Source of the DNA: Nipponacmea schrenckii
Lineage: Eukaryota > Mollusca > Gastropoda > Lottiidae
Length of the DNA stretch: 64,000 nucleotides
Direction: 5' to 3'
Assembly (NCBI GenBank): GCA_030562195.1
Contig: CM060200.1
Coordinates: forward strand, 29,923,023-29,987,022
The notes beneath the pieces were generated by a model. The model saw only the letters and a program-made list of their open reading frames with translations, made no database searches and was not told where the DNA came from. Both the position numbers and the translations under genes were made by a program. Every line of letters begins with the position of its first letter. Positions within the stretch are counted from its first letter, which is position 1. Below are positions 37,595 to 47,065 of this stretch, one piece after another.

Positions 37595-37770
37595 CGGGAG
37601 GGGGGGGGGGGTGGTGCGAACGGGAAAAGGGACAGAATGGGAAGGGGCAAAGTGGATAGGATAAAATTTGTAAGGAGCGAAATGCAAAGGGTCGATATGG
37701 GAAAAGGCGAAATGGAAGGAATAATATGAGAATTTGGGGCGAAATGGGAAGGGGCAAAGTAGACTGATGA
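37595..37770. repeat. sub-terminal minisatellite array of MULE 2
   Basis: G-rich strand units of the 14-bp repeat, equivalent to 6536-6700 of copy 1, with a run of ten or more G at 37601. Confidence 0.75.
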
Positions 37771-38168
37771 CGGTTTGATTGACCTCAGAGCATTATACAT
37801 GTATATGAATTCCAGATTCGGTTTTCATGGTCTTTGTTTGTTCGGATGACCTGAATTTCCCACTGAAAGTAGTAACATCCTCTTTCTCACATTGCTTAAA
37901 GGTTCCTCGTCGATATTTTTTTCGAGTTCTTCTTCCAGAATAGAATAGAAATCGACCAGTATCACGAGTTCTGAGGCGGTCAGGGACAAATTAGGGCTTG
38001 GGGGCTTGGATGGGGGAAATTTCGGTGATTGTTGTCTCTCCAGCTGACAGAATATTCCACTGTCAATGGTGAAATAAACGTGAAAAATCTATGTTCCCAT
38101 TCCCAGGATCGGTTTAGCTGTTCACGGGAATGAGGGCAAAGTGGATGGGATTAAATTTGTAAGAACGA

Positions 38169-38365
38169 AATAATTTCCACCAAGGTGATAATTCAACGAA
38201 TAAATAATTATTTTGAATTAAAAGCTTTTACTTTTTTACTTTTCAGGTGAAAATTAATTTTTAATTAAAAACTCCAATTTTCACCATGGTGAAAATAATT
38301 TCCACCAAGGTGATAATTCAACGAATAAATAATTAAAAACTTCGATTTTCACCTTGGAACCCTGT
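38169..38365. repeat. palindromic CACC-GGTG repeat cluster 2
   Basis: Two to three units with TTTTCACCATGGTGAAAA-type palindromes, the same family as 42125-42475. It abuts the broken end of MULE 2. Confidence 0.7.
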
Positions 38366-38416
38366 CACCTGCAGGGATGAACAAACAGTTATCTTACTTA
38401 AATTAATATACCTCCT

Positions 38417-40560
38417 GATGTTTACTGATTCTTTCCTTAAAGCGTCATACCTGACAAGAACAAGGCATGCCCACCAATTAACTTGCTTGGCGTTAGCTAG
38501 ACTGCAACATCGTGCATATACTTCTTGCAATGCAGAGCCACACATAGAGGAAAGAAAGAAATCGTGGATAAACAAAATGATTAAAACAAGTCATTACAAC
38601 ATTCAAGTACTGGGACACATTTCTTCATTTCGAAATCCTAGGGCTCATATTTGTCCGCGCCCATCGTGAAGTCGAATTTCCTTTGTACGTCAATGCACTG
38701 AAGGCATTAGTACCATGGTTCTTTGGACTTGACCACTTCAATTATGCATGCTGGATACCCATTCACATCCGAGACATGGAGAGCCTGCTACCTTCAATAC
38801 GTGATGAGTTTGTCAACAAAGGAAATTGGATTGTTGCAAAGACAATCAGACGATTTTCAGCCATCCCCATAGACCAAGCCCATGAACAAATTAATGAACG
38901 AGTTAAGGGTTCTGGTGGTGCAGTGGGTCTTACTGAAAATCCAAGTGCTTTCCCGAAAATGGATGGTAGCAGGTCCCGAACAAGCTCGAATTCTTAAAGA
39001 ATTTGAATCAGAGTATCTTGTAGAGAACTCTGATGACTTCTATTATCACGGGGAGGGCCAGTCTACACAATATTCACAATCTACACAGTCTTCAAGAATC
39101 AAGTGGTCCACCTCATGGAAATCATTGCAGAATTGGGCAATCCATTTCTCGATGACACCGCCGATTTGGTAGTCCTAGCCACGCGAGACATCATGGGTGA
39201 TATGGTAGTTGAAACTATCCGAACTATCGAATCCGTTGGAAGACGACCGTTTGGGGAATATACCAAGTTGTAGAGCGCACGTCCATCAATACCACGATAA
39301 AGAAGAATAATCTACCGCTATTCAAGTTCACTGACAAGAAAGACAAAACCAAGTTGGAAAAGCAAAACGTCACACTTAAGATTAATTTGAATCTCTTTTC
39401 TAGGCTCTTTATAGTCATGCAACAGCGTGGAGCAGACATGGATGTCTTTTTCAAACATGAAAATAATCCTATGCCACCTGCACTTTCAGATAATGGAAAA
39501 CTTCGAAGTCTCGCCAAGTCAGATTTGATCAGCTGTCTCATAGAAGACACGCAAGATGAGCCTCCAACTCTGTTTGATGCGAAAATCCTTGACGGTGCTG
39601 CAGTTGTACATGCTCTCGTTGAATGCAGTAGATACATTCACTGATAAGGCACAAAGTGTGTTTCTTCCACACTTAATCAAAAAGCTAGAAAGTTGTCACA
39701 GGATAGATGTATTCTGGGATACTTACTTGCCAAATAGTATCAAAGAGTCTACTAGAGAGAAGCGTGGCAAGGGAGTTCGCAGAAAAGTCTTAGGCAAGAA
39801 CAAATCCCTGGAAACTGGAAGGCTTTCTTGAGTGATCCGAAGAACAAGCAGGAACTATTTTCATTTCTCTCCGATATCATTGCAACAGCTGACATACTAT
39901 CAGGCAAAGTCGCTGCAATAACAGATGGCCGAAATGTTGTGATGAATGGAAAGGGCCATTTGATAGAGATATGTGATCACGAAGAAGCAATTACGCGGAT
40001 TATGATACACCTGCAATATGCACTGCACCATGGCGCAACAAAATGTTGCGTGCGAACAGTTGACACTGATGTTATTATCATACTGATTGGCAAGTTCTAC
40101 TATCTCCTTACGATATGACAATCTGCTGAAATATGGGTTGCTTTCGGAACTGGCAAGGACTTAAAATATATCAGTATCAATGCAATTGCTCGAGTTCTTG
40201 GAATGGAAAGGTCCACGTCGCTGCCAATTTTCCATAGTCTGACAGGCTGTGATACGGTATCTTCATTCTTTGGTCGAGGAAAGAAAACGGCATGGCAAAC
40301 ATGGGCAGCTTACGAAGAGGTGACCGAAGCTTTCATGCGCATCGCTTTGAATCCATTTGAAACGTTAGATGTTGCATCAAAACATTTCCAACAAATTGAA
40401 CGTTACTGTATCGTTCTGTATGACACAACAAGTTACCTCACTAGTGTGAATGATGCAAGAAAGGATTTGTTCTGCAAACGGAACAAAACTATGGAAAACC
40501 TGCCACCAACAGTTGATGCATTGTTCAACCACACCAAACGAGCCCTATAGCAAGCAGGCA
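38417..40560 (+). pseudogene. broken gene of a repetitive invertebrate family with FEN/PIN-like motifs
   Basis: Fragments in shifting frames follow one protein order. 38418-38669 has FLKASYLTRTRHAHQ; 38683-39172 has FGLDHFNYACW, then AIPIDQAHEQINE and GGAVGLTENPSAF. 39354-39644 and 39556-39831 are middle parts, 39828-40118 has HEEAITRIMIH and VRTVDTDVIIIL, and 40203-40550 has LTGCDTVSSFFGRGKKTAW. From memory this order recurs in many mollusc and cnidarian predicted proteins that are probably transposon-borne. HEEA(D)TR, DTDV and GCDTV sit as acidic motifs do in FEN/PIN nucleases, which is inference. In this copy the usual EAD is EAI, and at least four frame breaks are present, so it is non-functional. 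Confidence 0.55.
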
Positions 40561-41339
40561 TCTGGACATCTAGTCAGAAGCCAATACAGAATGTATCATC
40601 TTCTTCAGATTGGGGATGGAAAATGGATGATGATGGGCAAGTAGGGTACCAGTTAGGAGAACGCTCGATGTGGCATCAAAGGCTTGCAAAGAATTGGTAA
40701 AATGTATCAGTGCAGGATGGCGTGAATGCACAGAACTTTGAGGATGCAAATGTAAGAAATAACGCATGACATTAAATTAATTAGCGGACTGTGTTAATTA
40801 GGATCATTAGGCATTAAATGAAGGTTCAAAGAACATTTTGTAGCGAGGGTAATGATTTTAGTGTCGACAATGCGCCTAATCAGTCATAGTATCGTTTCAA
40901 AGGTCAAAGGATAATAAATGACGTTTTATACTTCCTTCATTTTCTTGATTAATTTAGCTTGAATAATTCCACTAAAAAGGTAGGATAACCAACAATATTT
41001 TTTGAATTATTATGGTCATCAGAGAAAGCTAAAAATTCCAATGGATACTTGGTTTAATTGGCCAAAATAAGTAAACCTCGCCAATTTTAGAGATTTCATA
41101 CACTAATTAGGCTAATTAGCATTATTTTACTGTAGGAAAACAAATATGTTCATGCTCATTGGTTCTCCTTTTACCGATTTCAGGAATATTGGCAGCGTTT
41201 CCATGATTATAGATTGCTAGATTTACCAGATAAACGTTTTTTAGTGATTTTAAGTGCTAATTAGCATAATAAGCATAAATTAGGTCAAGGAATTAAATAA
41301 AATTTGGGCACCCCTTCTGATTTTTAAAAGTACCATCAC
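40561..41339. other. non-coding, no recognised feature
   Basis: AT-rich spacer; several ctaattagcat-type short repeats near 41100-41290. Confidence 0.35.
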
Positions 41340-41890
41340 AGGTAGCCTCAAAAAATTTTGGTGCTTTTGTCCGGCATGTCTCTCACATACTGGACTATAC
41401 AGTTTTCATCAGATTTGAATGAAATTTGGTGTAATCATTGAAGTTGATGTCATCTTGGTCAAATTCGAAATTGACGTTTCAATATACTGTTTTTGAGTTA
41501 AAGTCTTTAAATGGCATTTAGCAATTGTGAGTACGATATATATGCACAGCTTTATGGAACAACAATCACTGGTTAAAGTTTATGCTACAGAATTCTGTGC
41601 CTGAGGACGGCGGGGGAAACACGCCGAAACGTAGCATAAACTTTAACCAGTGATTGTTGTTCCATAAAGCTGTGCATATATATGTTTTTGAGTTATTGCA
41701 CTTGACTTAGTTAAAACGCGGCTTGTGATTGCGATAGACAATACAGTTTTTATCTGATTTTAATGAAATGTGGTGTGAACATTTATATTGACGAGAACTT
41801 GGATTAGACCTAAATAATCTTAGAGTTTGTCCTGTGTTAACACAGATAATATATTTTAAAGTGGGCGTATCTTGCTGGGCAACCACTTGT
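41340..41890 (+). mobile_element. decayed Helentron-like repeat interrupted by a hairpin
   Basis: Body sequence (cagatttgaatgaaatttggtg) and a 3' end GTGGGCGTAT (41861-41870) with an eroded CTTGCTGGGCAA palindrome. The perfect hairpin at 41536-41683 lies within it. Confidence 0.45.
41536..41683. repeat. perfect 53-bp hairpin with hammerhead-like loop
   Basis: Arms 41536-41588 and 41631-41683 are exact reverse complements over all 53 bases. The 42-base loop holds the palindrome ACAGAATTCTGT at the arm junction, then CTGAGGA, a GGCG/CGCC stem and GAAAC. CTGANGA-stem-GAAAC is the order of a hammerhead ribozyme core, but one extra C follows CTGAGGA and the usual cleavage triplet is not evident. 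The perfect arms imply a recent origin or gene conversion. Confidence 0.8.
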
Positions 41891-41975
41891 TTAGGGTGGT
41901 GAATGGCTTAGTTGTTAGCGAGTTGGACTGTCATCTGCTTGGCGACTAGGTTCGAATCCCGATCGGTGTGAGAAA
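41891..41975 (+). mobile_element. tRNA-like SINE head
   Basis: Box A TGGCTTAGTTGTTAGCG (41904-41920) and box B GGTTCGAATCCC (41949-41960) lie 28 bases apart. A proper acceptor stem is not formed, so this is a SINE or tRNA fossil rather than a tRNA gene. Confidence 0.55.
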
Positions 41976-42124
41976 AAAACGAAGTCTGATTCCTTATAGG
42001 CCCGTCCTTTCCCGAAACTACGAGATAGAAGTTTCCCTCTCCCTATTCCAAATCAAACTTGTCCAAGATCCTATGGGTATAATCCTACACGCAAAATTTT
42101 ACTCAAATCCAACCAAAACGAAAA

Positions 42125-42475
42125 TTGAAGTTTTTAATTATTTATTCCTTGAATTATCACCTAGGTGAAAATAATTTCCACCGAGGTGAAAATTGAAGTT
42201 TTTAATTATTTATCTCTTGAATTATCACCAGGTGAAAATAATTTCCACCAAGGTGAAAATTGAAGTTTTTAATTATTTATTACTTGAATTATCACCTAGG
42301 TGAAAATTATTTTCACCATGGTGGAAATTGAAGTTTTTAATTATTTATTCGTTGAATTATCACCTTGGTGGAAATTATTTTCACCATGGTGAAAATTGAA
42401 GTTTTTAATTAAAAATTAGTTTTCACCTAGGTGAAAAGTAAAAGTTTTTAATTCAAAATTAAAAGTTAAAATGTC
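42125..42475. repeat. palindromic CACC-GGTG satellite, about 68-bp unit (cluster 3)
   Basis: Four or more units of about 68 bp, each with two palindromes of the form TCACC(TA/AA/AT/TT)GGTGA separated by AATAATTTC, followed by GAAGTTTTTAATTATTTAT. Paired changes keep many palindromes intact (CCTAGG, CCATGG, CCTTGG). Related clusters lie at 25.8, 38.2 and 57.7 kb. Confidence 0.85.
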
Positions 42476-43672
42476 GTATGTGAGCCACCGTACATATCGA
42501 ATTGACCGGGCCTTATTAAATTTAGCATGCCATAATAATTTTTTTCTGAATTCAATAACTCTAAGGCCCTTGTTAAGAGGCCTTGTGTATGCACATCACC
42601 AACTAGTGTTACTTATTCCGACTCATATACTCCGACTACAAAGAAGCGAACAAGGGCAAACAATACAACATAGGCCTACTAGAATGCACATCTTTAATGA
42701 TTAAAAGCGGCCCATTACTTCAACAAAACCTCAATGCTCTAAATTTATCAGAATACGGGTAAAAGAATCTTACGGAAAGGCAATTTACGTAAGTTTATCA
42801 TCTGAAAGACTAGAAATTACTAAGTTGTGTTATATAATGGTGTGAGGTGTGAAAAGATTAACGCAACTCTCATGAGGTTGTAAACCGTCATTACATGTTG
42901 GAAAAATGAATCTTGACTGCTAATTGAATTAAAAACTGGATACAGGGGTTGATGTAGAAAATGCCTGAGGAGGGAGCCCCTTGAGGTAATATAAGTGTTT
43001 AGTGATTATATAGATAAATATCAATGCCTGTAGATAATACCGTTTTCCATAAACTCGTTCTTTTCAGGAAGTAAGTATAAAATAGTAGAATAATAAGACA
43101 ATAGGGCTATTTTGTTTCATATCATGGGCCTACGTAAACCAATGGTGGGATGTAGGGCTATTTGTATTCTGTGGAACGAAACGGAACAAACCAACCGACG
43201 GAAAGGAACGGAACAAGGTGTATTCTTGTCCCACAAAGTACACATATGCGCCTTATCTGGATTTTCGGGGAATGGAACGGGAACAAGATAATCTATATCG
43301 TTGGCAGACAATATTCTGGCCGAAACGTCTGTTACAGGTGTTGTTTTCTTCCGTCTAGTCGACTTACGCAGTCGGTTGCAAATCTCGTTGGTGTGACAGC
43401 CAGAAGTGGGTCTAGGCCCTAAGAGTAGACCCTAGTCACGGCATGTTTTATGCGAGTATTTGATGTCAAGTGACAGAAAAGGGAATTTGAATAGCAGAAG
43501 TTTGTTACAAGATGAGTAGACTGTTTAAATGAAGAGTAACGGAGATTATGATCTTGTTCAGTTCCACAAAAATCAGATTAGAGTTATAAATCTGTTTTCT
43601 GTGTTCCGTTCACTGTCGCGTTCTGCAAAATAAAAATACCGTATCATCAAAATCCGTCAGAGCAGGGGTTCC
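42476..43672. other. non-coding, no recognised gene
   Basis: 43162-43422 contains ggaacggaaca-type short repeats; their open frames are not convincing. Confidence 0.35.
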
Positions 43673-43895
43673 CAAACTCATACTGGCCAGATACGACCCG
43701 GCCCAATCGAAAAGATTCCATTCGGCCCACAGAAGTTTTGATTTCGATTTTTTCAAAGGGTTAAACATGATATTTAGGAAACAGTGTCTAAATTTATAGA
43801 AACGGGGAAATGTAAGGCTAGGCTAGTCCTCAGTGGCCTGCAACCAAAATCCTTTTTTAATCTGGCCTACACGACAAATTAATTAGGAACCCCTG
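43673..43895. mobile_element. hAT-type MITE, 223 bp
   Basis: Ends CAGGGGTTCCCAAACT at left and AGGAACCCCTG at right are inverted and match the usual terminal sequence of hAT MITEs. The expected 8-bp duplication is only partial in the flanks. Confidence 0.65.
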
Positions 43896-44441
43896 TTATA
43901 GAGTGTTAACAGACAATTGTAGGAGAATCGACAGACGGATGAACGAACGAAGGTGACGCGAGTATATGACCAAACTTTCAAAATGCACAAAATAATCACT
44001 TTTTCATATATTTCTATGGAAAGATGAGAACCCTCGCCGATGTTCCATGGGAGTCATATAATCTCGACCCTCGACAGTAGTTGGAAATCGCACAAAAAAA
44101 GGATTGGCTAATAATAATAATTTCAGCGTAAAGGAGAACTGATAGATTACTCTATGACATTTAGGCCCTTGCCACGTGGTCATTTAGGAGACGGATAAAA
44201 ATAACCATAAACCGTTCAGAAAATGGCTGACAAATTTCACCGCTTGCTTTTTTTCTGAAGTCCTAGCGAAACAAACACAGAATCTGCATTAGTATTTTAC
44301 ACTTTGAATACAACACAGTAGCTTCAAACATTGAAATCATCATAAAAGTCCATTTTTAAAAAAAACACGTGGTAAATAAAAACGTGCCACTTATTATTAC
44401 AATGAAGCCTATAGCTACCTTGCTAAAATTACCACGAGTGG
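43896..44441. other. non-coding flank of the foldback element
   Basis: The right part (about 44360-44441) resembles the repeat at 9350-9420 (cacgtgg / gagtggcaaat). Nothing coding is seen. Confidence 0.35.
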
Positions 44442-44450
44442 CAAATAGAC

Positions 44451-45902
44451 GGGTGGGTTTCAAAAGCCTACCGCCAACCGCTGCCAACCGCCTACGGAAG
44501 GAAAAAAATGCGCCAAAATAGATATTGTTAAATTTAAGGATCGTAGATTTTCATACAATAAAACGAAACTATTCAATTTGACGAAACTTTTGTTGACGTC
44601 AAAATTATGGAATCAAAATTATTTTAAAATTGAAACGAAAAAAATAAATATTTTCTTTTCGTGTTCAGCGATGTTTTTCTTCACATTAACTGATACAATC
44701 CATGCCAAAAAAGCAATAATCTAATTTGTATTCAAATGGGACACACAATTAACCGTAAAAGTACCCTTAAATCTTTTTTAAATGATCTTGACAGGAAGCT
44801 CGTTTGTTTCAGAGTTACTTCCCTTAATTTAGTTATTTAACGTCGTCGGCATCATGGATGATCAACAAGGCCAAGGGATCTTCCACATTTTAGAATTTTT
44901 TCAAAGTTAATCCTTGACGTAGACTATAATAATTCTGCGAATGCTCCTCCTGTTAATCCAACCAAATCATCAGTATTTTTAGTTGATAAAACGCTTCGCA
45001 AAGACTGGAGGCACACTTCCAGCACTTGGAAAAATCAGGTTTCCAGATACAGAACATTTAGGTCTAAAGAAAAAGATGGAACTGATGCCGATGGGATAAA
45101 ATCGCATCGTGATGATGACTGGTTGATTGAAAAAGTTGCGGCTAAAGATTTGACCAAGATTTGTGAAGATATTGGTGATTGTCAGGTCATGAGGCAAACT
45201 TATTACAAACATGGTAATCCTAAGTATTCCGATGTTAGAAAGATTGAAAATTTATTTTGAGTTTACGTATCATCATCATGATGCGATCTTATCCCATCAG
45301 TCTGGAAACCTGATTTTTCCAAGTGCTGGAAGTGTGCTTCCAGTCTTGGTGAAGCGTTTTATCAACCAAATATACTACTGATTTGGTTGGATTAACAGGA
45401 GGAGCATTCGCAGAATTATTATAGTCTTCGTCAAGGATTAACTTTGAAAAAATTCTAAAAGGTGGAAGAAAGATCCCTGGTCTTGTTGATCATCCATGAT
45501 GCCGACGACGTTAAATAAATAAATTAAGGGAAGTAACTCTGAAACAAACGACCTTCCTGTCGTGATCATTTAAAACAGATTTAAGGATACTTTTACGGTT
45601 AATTGTGTGTCCCATTTGAATACAAATTAGATTATTGCTTTTTTGGCATGGATTGTATCAGTTAATGTGAAGAAAAACATCGCTGAACACGAAAAGAAAA
45701 TATTTATTTTTTTCGTTTCATTTTTAAAATAATTTTGATTCCATAATTTTGACGTCGACAAAAGTTTCGTCAAATTGAATAGTTTCGTTTTATTGTATGA
45801 AAATCTACGATCCTTAAATTTAACAATATCTATTTTGGCGCATTTTTTTCCTTCCGGTAGGCCGGTTGGCAGCGGTTGGCGGTAGGCTTTTGAAACCCAC
45901 CC
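44451..45902. mobile_element. complete foldback element with 9-bp TSD
   Basis: The two halves are inverted copies. Left arm about 44451-45120, starting GGGTGGGTTTCAAAAGCC, pairs with right arm about 45268-45902, ending in its exact inverse. About 43 bases at 45049-45091 are unpaired, and the central loop is about 147 bp. The flanks carry a perfect 9-bp duplication CAAATAGAC (44442-44450 and 45903-45911). A 9-bp TSD and long arms suggest a Mutator-type foldback element. A one-arm relic lies at 9784-10074. Confidence 0.85.
44862..45260 (+). CDS. uncharacterised open frame inside the foldback element
   Basis: A frame of 132 codons runs without a stop from 44862 (just after a TGA) to a TGA at 45258-45260, crossing the left arm, the unpaired block and the loop. 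There is no ATG near its start, so it would need splicing or another initiation. The peptide includes NNSANAPPVNPTKSSVF in the arm and DWLIEKVAAKDLTKICEDIG in the loop, and is charged, soluble and without a recognised domain. The mirrored arm encodes the same NNSANAPPVNPTKS peptide on the minus strand, with few changes, before a stop. It could be a captured exon or a vestige of the parent element's protein. Confidence 0.35.
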   Translation, partial: STRPRDLPHFRIFSKLILDVDYNNSANAPPVNPTKSSVFLVDKTLRKDWRHTSSTWKNQVSRYRTFRSKEKDGTDADGIKSHRDDDWLIEKVAAKDLTKICEDIGDCQVMRQTYYKHGNPKYSDVRKIENLF

Positions 45903-45911
45903 CAAATAGAC

Positions 45912-46430
45912 AGTCCCAAATGAATTAGCGGTCTGAGTCCATCTGTAAAAAAGATATTAAATGGACTTTTTCCACTTATTCATTTGCCATCTATTTCCAT
46001 GTTAAATCACTAAATTCGACCTTCTAGAACTTTTTCCAGAAATCTCGTTGAAAACTTTCTTCTATGTCACATGAAAGCCAGGCCAATACTTGGTTTCTGT
46101 ACAAAATCCAATATAGCATGACCATGAAAATATTGAACTAAACAAAATGAAAGTAAACCACTACATTTTATCAACATCCGCTTGACTGTCACTGTACACA
46201 AAACAAAACCACTATTTTTAGAAATAACCTTTCGCCAATAAAATGCCTCAATATTACAGAAATTTTGAAAGAAAATGCAATTTCAGACATCAAATTTCAA
46301 ATCTAGACCAAAAATTAGTCAAAAATGGGCATGCAAAAACCCCCATAGGAAGGGAGAAAGAGGATTTCTAAAAATAGAACGGACTAAATCATTAGCATAA
46401 AAAGTTTTACTGGACTGAGTCCAAATAATG
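45912..46430 (+). repeat. dispersed repeat shared with 9350-9783
   Basis: From 'tcatttgccatctatttccatg' on it parallels 9427-9780. It is the sequence into which the foldback element inserted. Confidence 0.6.
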
Positions 46431-47065
46431 GGAGGTAACTCTGTCATAAATTTGGTTTTTCAGCCACGAAAGCTTTGATCTAATTTAAAAATCTTTAAAC
46501 CTTTCACGAAACCAGAAAACTTAAGGAGATACTCTATGCAAGGGTAGGATCAGTGAGGACGCAAGAAAAAGAATTGTTGTCATACTTATATGTAGCCTAC
46601 AAGAAAATTATTAAAAATTCCAGTCCCGAAAAAGTCTTCATGATCAAGTCTTCATTGGATATTGCACCAACTTTAGAAATGCATCAATTTAGCATATTTT
46701 TTCATATGAGATATCTATCGATTCGTGGTAGATAAAATCTGCTAATTGGAATATTCAATTAATATGATTATCTGAAATAATTCATCGATCACAACTGCAC
46801 AGTAGTTTACATTGAAGTGGAATAGGTAGTCCGAAATAGTCTGCTTTTAAGGACAATAGAATATAGACAATGTCAGTAGACCTATGATAAGAATAAGAAA
46901 TACAAGTGTTCTCTATCATAAAATTCATTTTCTAAAACAAAAGTTGGGGTCGTAACTAACTGATTTTACTGAGTATTGATAGAGCTGATGTTTTATGCCA
47001 CAGAAATAATTTTGCATATCCTTATAATTAGCCTACATTGTGGAATGTTATTTTCAGCTATAATC
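46431..47065. other. upstream region and 5' UTR of MSH3
   Basis: No TATA or other core promoter stands out. Transcription probably starts within a few hundred bases of the ATG at 47066. Confidence 0.35.

Larger units (their letters stand above)
34107..38168 (-). mobile_element. MULE-like DNA transposon copy 2 with minisatellite termini
   Basis: A reverse-orientation copy of the element at 5872-9262. Its transposase 3' side and 14-bp array lie at the left (34115-34530). The sub-terminal array is at 37595-37770. The far right end stops at about 38168, inside sequence matching 6135-6190 of copy 1, and is replaced by palindromic repeats, so the outer array is lost. The coding part is better preserved than in copy 1. 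An insertion with C-rich tracts (about 36590-36945) lies between the finger and core segments. Confidence 0.7.

Noticed and set aside
41891..41975. Functional tRNA gene
   Set aside because: No acceptor-stem pairing is seen and the anticodon arm is poor; better explained as a SINE head.
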